Assembly: GCA_020061995.1 (NCBI GenBank)
Contig: JAGUXE010000050.1
Span: 1 to 45,998 of the forward strand
Length of the DNA: 45,998 nt
Reading direction: 5' to 3'
Source of the DNA: Ignavibacteriales bacterium
GTDB lineage: Bacteria; Bacteroidota; Ignavibacteria; Ignavibacteriales; Ignavibacteriaceae
Shown here: one piece after another, positions 43,920-45,998 of the stretch
Position numbering within the stretch: the first letter of the stretch is position 1
Layout of the letters: each line of letters begins with the position of its first letter
Notes under the pieces: model-generated
Database searches by the model: none
What the model was told of the DNA's origin: nothing
What the model saw: only the letters and a program-made list of their open reading frames with translations
Translations under genes and position numbers: made by a program

Positions 43920-45311
43920 TTATTTTCGGTTATAAAAATTCTTTATTTCTTTAATGATTCCTTCTAAAGTATATTCGGAAGGAATAACAGTAACGTCAAC
44001 ACCGGATAGATTTACTGCCTCTTTTGTTGTTGGTCCTATTGCCGCAATATTTTTCTCCTTGAAATATGAAGATGGATTTCTAATCTCTGCAAGTTGAAGA
44101 AAATTATTATAGGTTGAAGGACTGGTAAATACAAACCAATCAATGTTTCCTGAATTCAATTTTTCTAAAGCGGGTGTTACGGTTGCAATATCTGGTAAAC
44201 CAACAGTATAAACCGGAACCGCATAAACATTGGCTTTAAGTCTGGTTAAACCTAACACCAACTCATCTCTTGCAATATCACTTCCGGGAATGAAAATGTT
44301 TTTACCGCTAATGTTATGTCCCTTTAGAAGTTCAATTACTCCTTTTGCACTAAATAATGCGGGAACAAAGTCGACTGAGATATTCTTCTGCAAACAGATA
44401 GATTTAGTTTTTTCTCCAACAGCAATCACTTTACAGCTTGAATAATCAAATTTCAGATTTAGCTCTTTAATCCTCTTTGAAAAATTCTCAACTGCATTAG
44501 CTGATGAGAAAATTAAGTAATCAAATTTTTGATTATTTATTAGAGAATCAAAAAGACTATAATCATCCAAAGGACGAACGGCAATAGAAGGGAAGAAAAG
44601 AACCGAATTAAACTCTTTTTCGAAAAGGGAAATGGTTTCTTCTAATTGTTCGATATTTCTTGCTACTAAAACGGTTTTTTCTTTTAGAGGTTGATCAAAT
44701 TTTAATTCATCTTTTAGAAGTCCGCTAAGAATAAATTCAAATATACTTTCGCGTTCAGTTATTTTATTCTCATCCGAAATATTTTTCTCGATACCCCTTT
44801 TAATAGCCGCATAAATAACATTAACCGCCATATCGGCAGCTAATTCACTTTCAATCTCTTTAAATATTTTATGCGATTTTCCTCTTTCGATTATATCGAT
44901 TAAAATTTTCAATCGTTTTTCTTCAAGATTTTTTATCGCCGAGCAGACATTATTGTCGGCATTCAATTTTTCCTTTTCGTACATAAGGAAAAAATTGCGG
45001 TATTTCATCATGAACATATAAGTGTGAATGACGAAGGTTTTGATTGAATCTGTTACGCTCTTTTCTCCCGATATTTTCTCACGAAGTGATTCAACCAATT
45101 TTTCTAATCTGGATTGAATTATTGTAAAATATAGTTCTTCCTTAGAACTGAAGTAAAGATAGAGAGTTCCTTTTGCAATTGATAACTTCTTTGCTACATC
45201 ATCCATCATCACTTCATGATAATTGTGTGTAGAAAAAAGATAAGAAGCCGCTTCAAGAATGCGTTCACGTTTAATCTCTTTTTGAGCAATATTTTTTGAT
45301 GAAACTATCAT
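43920..45311 (-). CDS. hemD: TetR-type regulator fused to uroporphyrinogen-III synthase
   Basis: This is one continuous 463-residue frame. Residues 12-58 are a TetR helix-turn-helix (RERILEAASYLF, VAKKLSIAKGTLYLYFSSKE), followed by an all-helical TetR ligand-domain-like region to about 200. Residues 210-463 are a HemD-like synthase: KTVLVARN, IFSSANAVENF, AVGEKTKS, PGSDIARDEL, FTSPSTYNNF, AIGPTTKEA and YTLEGIIKEI. The length is about the sum of the two families. The last Met is at 161, so no ATG could start HemD alone. HemD closes hydroxymethylbilane to uroporphyrinogen III. The gene lies between the hemC/lipoprotein genes and hemE, with gaps of 4 and 11 bases. Self-regulation of the heme operon by a tetrapyrrole or heme signal is an inference. 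Confidence 0.88.
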   Translation of the reverse strand: MIVSSKNIAQKEIKRERILEAASYLFSTHNYHEVMMDDVAKKLSIAKGTLYLYFSSKEELYFTIIQSRLEKLVESLREKISGEKSVTDSIKTFVIHTYMFMMKYRNFFLMYEKEKLNADNNVCSAIKNLEEKRLKILIDIIERGKSHKIFKEIESELAADMAVNVIYAAIKRGIEKNISDENKITERESIFEFILSGLLKDELKFDQPLKEKTVLVARNIEQLEETISLFEKEFNSVLFFPSIAVRPLDDYSLFDSLINNQKFDYLIFSSANAVENFSKRIKELNLKFDYSSCKVIAVGEKTKSICLQKNISVDFVPALFSAKGVIELLKGHNISGKNIFIPGSDIARDELVLGLTRLKANVYAVPVYTVGLPDIATVTPALEKLNSGNIDWFVFTSPSTYNNFLQLAEIRNPSSYFKEKNIAAIGPTTKEAVNLSGVDVTVIPSEYTLEGIIKEIKNFYNRK

Positions 45312-45315
45312 TCCT

Positions 45316-45927
45316 TTATCTGATATTCCATTCGTTCATCTCTACAACATTTCCGGAATAAGGATTGACTAAAAGTTCTTTTCCCTTTGCCATATAGCGT
45401 TCTTCATTACCGGATTCAGAAAGTGTGGTTAAAATATGCCACAAGTATTGTTTATGTTTACCATTCCATAAGAGTCCAATTTTCCAATCCTTTACTCCTC
45501 TTTCCAAACCTTCTGCTTCAGCTATTGCTTTAGCTTGAATATCGGAAATATTGAATTCACAATTTGCCGGATCGGTAAAGCAGTCGGGGATTCCCGTAAT
45601 TTCTTTATCAAGTAAAATATTTCCAAGACTATCAGTATAAACAACAATTTCCCCCTTGAAATAAGATTTATCGGGGATGTTGATTTTATATCGCAATTCA
45701 AATAATGATTCGATTCGCTTTGAATGAACCGGATCGAAGGAGACGTACTCTTTATAGAAATCGCTGCCTGTTCTGTTAATAATCAATTTATCGGCATTTG
45801 AAATTGCATTATCAGGGAAAGGAAATTGGTTCTCCTCTTGTTCACAGTTACATGAGCAGGCTGCAAAATTCAGTGCTAATGCAATTGTGATAAAGCCGGT
45901 TATTATTTTAGGTAAAAACTTTCTCAT
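45316..45927 (-). CDS. PepSY-like lipoprotein in the heme operon
   Basis: This 203-residue protein starts at the ATG at 45927, 4 bases after the hemC stop; the upstream GTG at 45975 would overlap hemC. The lipobox ends LNFAAC (Cys24) and is followed by SCNC. The C-terminal 80 residues resemble a PepSY-type domain: AKAIAEAEGLERGVKDWKI, then HILTTLSES, AKGKELLVNPYSGNV. PepSY domains often bind or inhibit peptidases or sit near redox and iron functions. Its place between hemC and the TetR-HemD gene, with a 4-base gap to the latter, suggests co-expression. A role in heme export or sensing is only a guess. Confidence 0.75.
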   Translation of the reverse strand: MRKFLPKIITGFITIALALNFAACSCNCEQEENQFPFPDNAISNADKLIINRTGSDFYKEYVSFDPVHSKRIESLFELRYKINIPDKSYFKGEIVVYTDSLGNILLDKEITGIPDCFTDPANCEFNISDIQAKAIAEAEGLERGVKDWKIGLLWNGKHKQYLWHILTTLSESGNEERYMAKGKELLVNPYSGNVVEMNEWNIR

Positions 45928-45931
45928 CAAA

Positions 45932-45998
45932 TTATTTTCTTGTTGAATAAATATCGTTAAGAATTTCTTTTGCACCTGCTTTAATAAGGTCTTTGGCA
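45932..45998 (-). CDS. hemC: Hydroxymethylbilane synthase, C-terminal end (partial)
   Basis: The minus strand enters the window within a frame that reads AKDLIKAGAKEILNDIYST, then RK and TAA at 45932-45934. The pattern LIKAGAKEIL resembles the usual C-terminus of porphobilinogen deaminase (HemC), and hemC is the expected neighbour of hemD and hemE. Only 21 codons are visible, so the call rests on this short match and context. The enzyme builds hydroxymethylbilane, the substrate of the HemD part of the downstream fusion. Confidence 0.65.
   Translation of the reverse strand, partial: AKDLIKAGAKEILNDIYSTRK

Overview
The window looks like chromosomal DNA of an Ignavibacteria-type bacterium (Bacteroidetes/Chlorobi group). 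Three large secreted proteins (stops at 30238, 37295 and 38878) end in the sorting domain typical of that group (QNYPNPFNPTT, then TLVNEEK, then GIYFYRL, then ETKKM near the C-terminus). The DNA is AT-rich and many products are small lipoproteins. The assignment rests on protein style only. No rRNA, tRNA, CRISPR array or integrase gene was seen.

Layout. 0-1.1 kb: a HEPN-domain gene split by one in-frame TAA. 1.1-8.4 kb: two serine beta-lactamase-fold lipoproteins separated by decayed DNA, a lipoprotein, an aldo/keto reductase, a RibD/DHFR-like reductase and a polysaccharide deacetylase. 8.4-20.5 kb: an accessory block with every gene on the minus strand. It holds a toxin-first HigBA pair between imperfect direct repeats, a DsrE protein with a methyltransferase, an AraC regulator with an esterase and a membrane acyltransferase, a Bro-N/Fic fusion, and a 1625-residue nuclease-NACHT-repeat protein of the bacterial NLR (Avs/bNACHT) type. 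These units are separated by palindromic spacers carrying AAC...GTTA boundaries that resemble integron attC sites.

20.6-26.9 kb is housekeeping: a DUF2279-like envelope protein, a metallo-hydrolase, and an apparent hemG-hemB-glgA-acetyltransferase run. 27.1-30.1 kb carries an M14 carboxypeptidase and an ATP-grasp enzyme, closed by a hairpin terminator. 30.2-41.3 kb is a surface/secretion region: a 13-repeat propeller-like protein, an outer-membrane beta-barrel with two partner lipoproteins, a response-regulator phosphatase, and two more sorting-domain proteins. Two sorting domains are about 91% identical in DNA over 246 bp, and two decayed sorting-domain ends lie elsewhere, which suggests turnover of such genes.

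41.5-46 kb is a heme operon on the minus strand: end of hemC, a PepSY-like lipoprotein, a TetR-HemD fusion, hemE and hemN. With hemB and hemG 16-20 kb away, the window covers porphobilinogen to protoporphyrin IX. The most unusual item is the fusion of a TetR-type DNA-binding regulator to uroporphyrinogen-III synthase inside the operon it may control. The NACHT protein and its cassette-like setting are the main defence-type finding.
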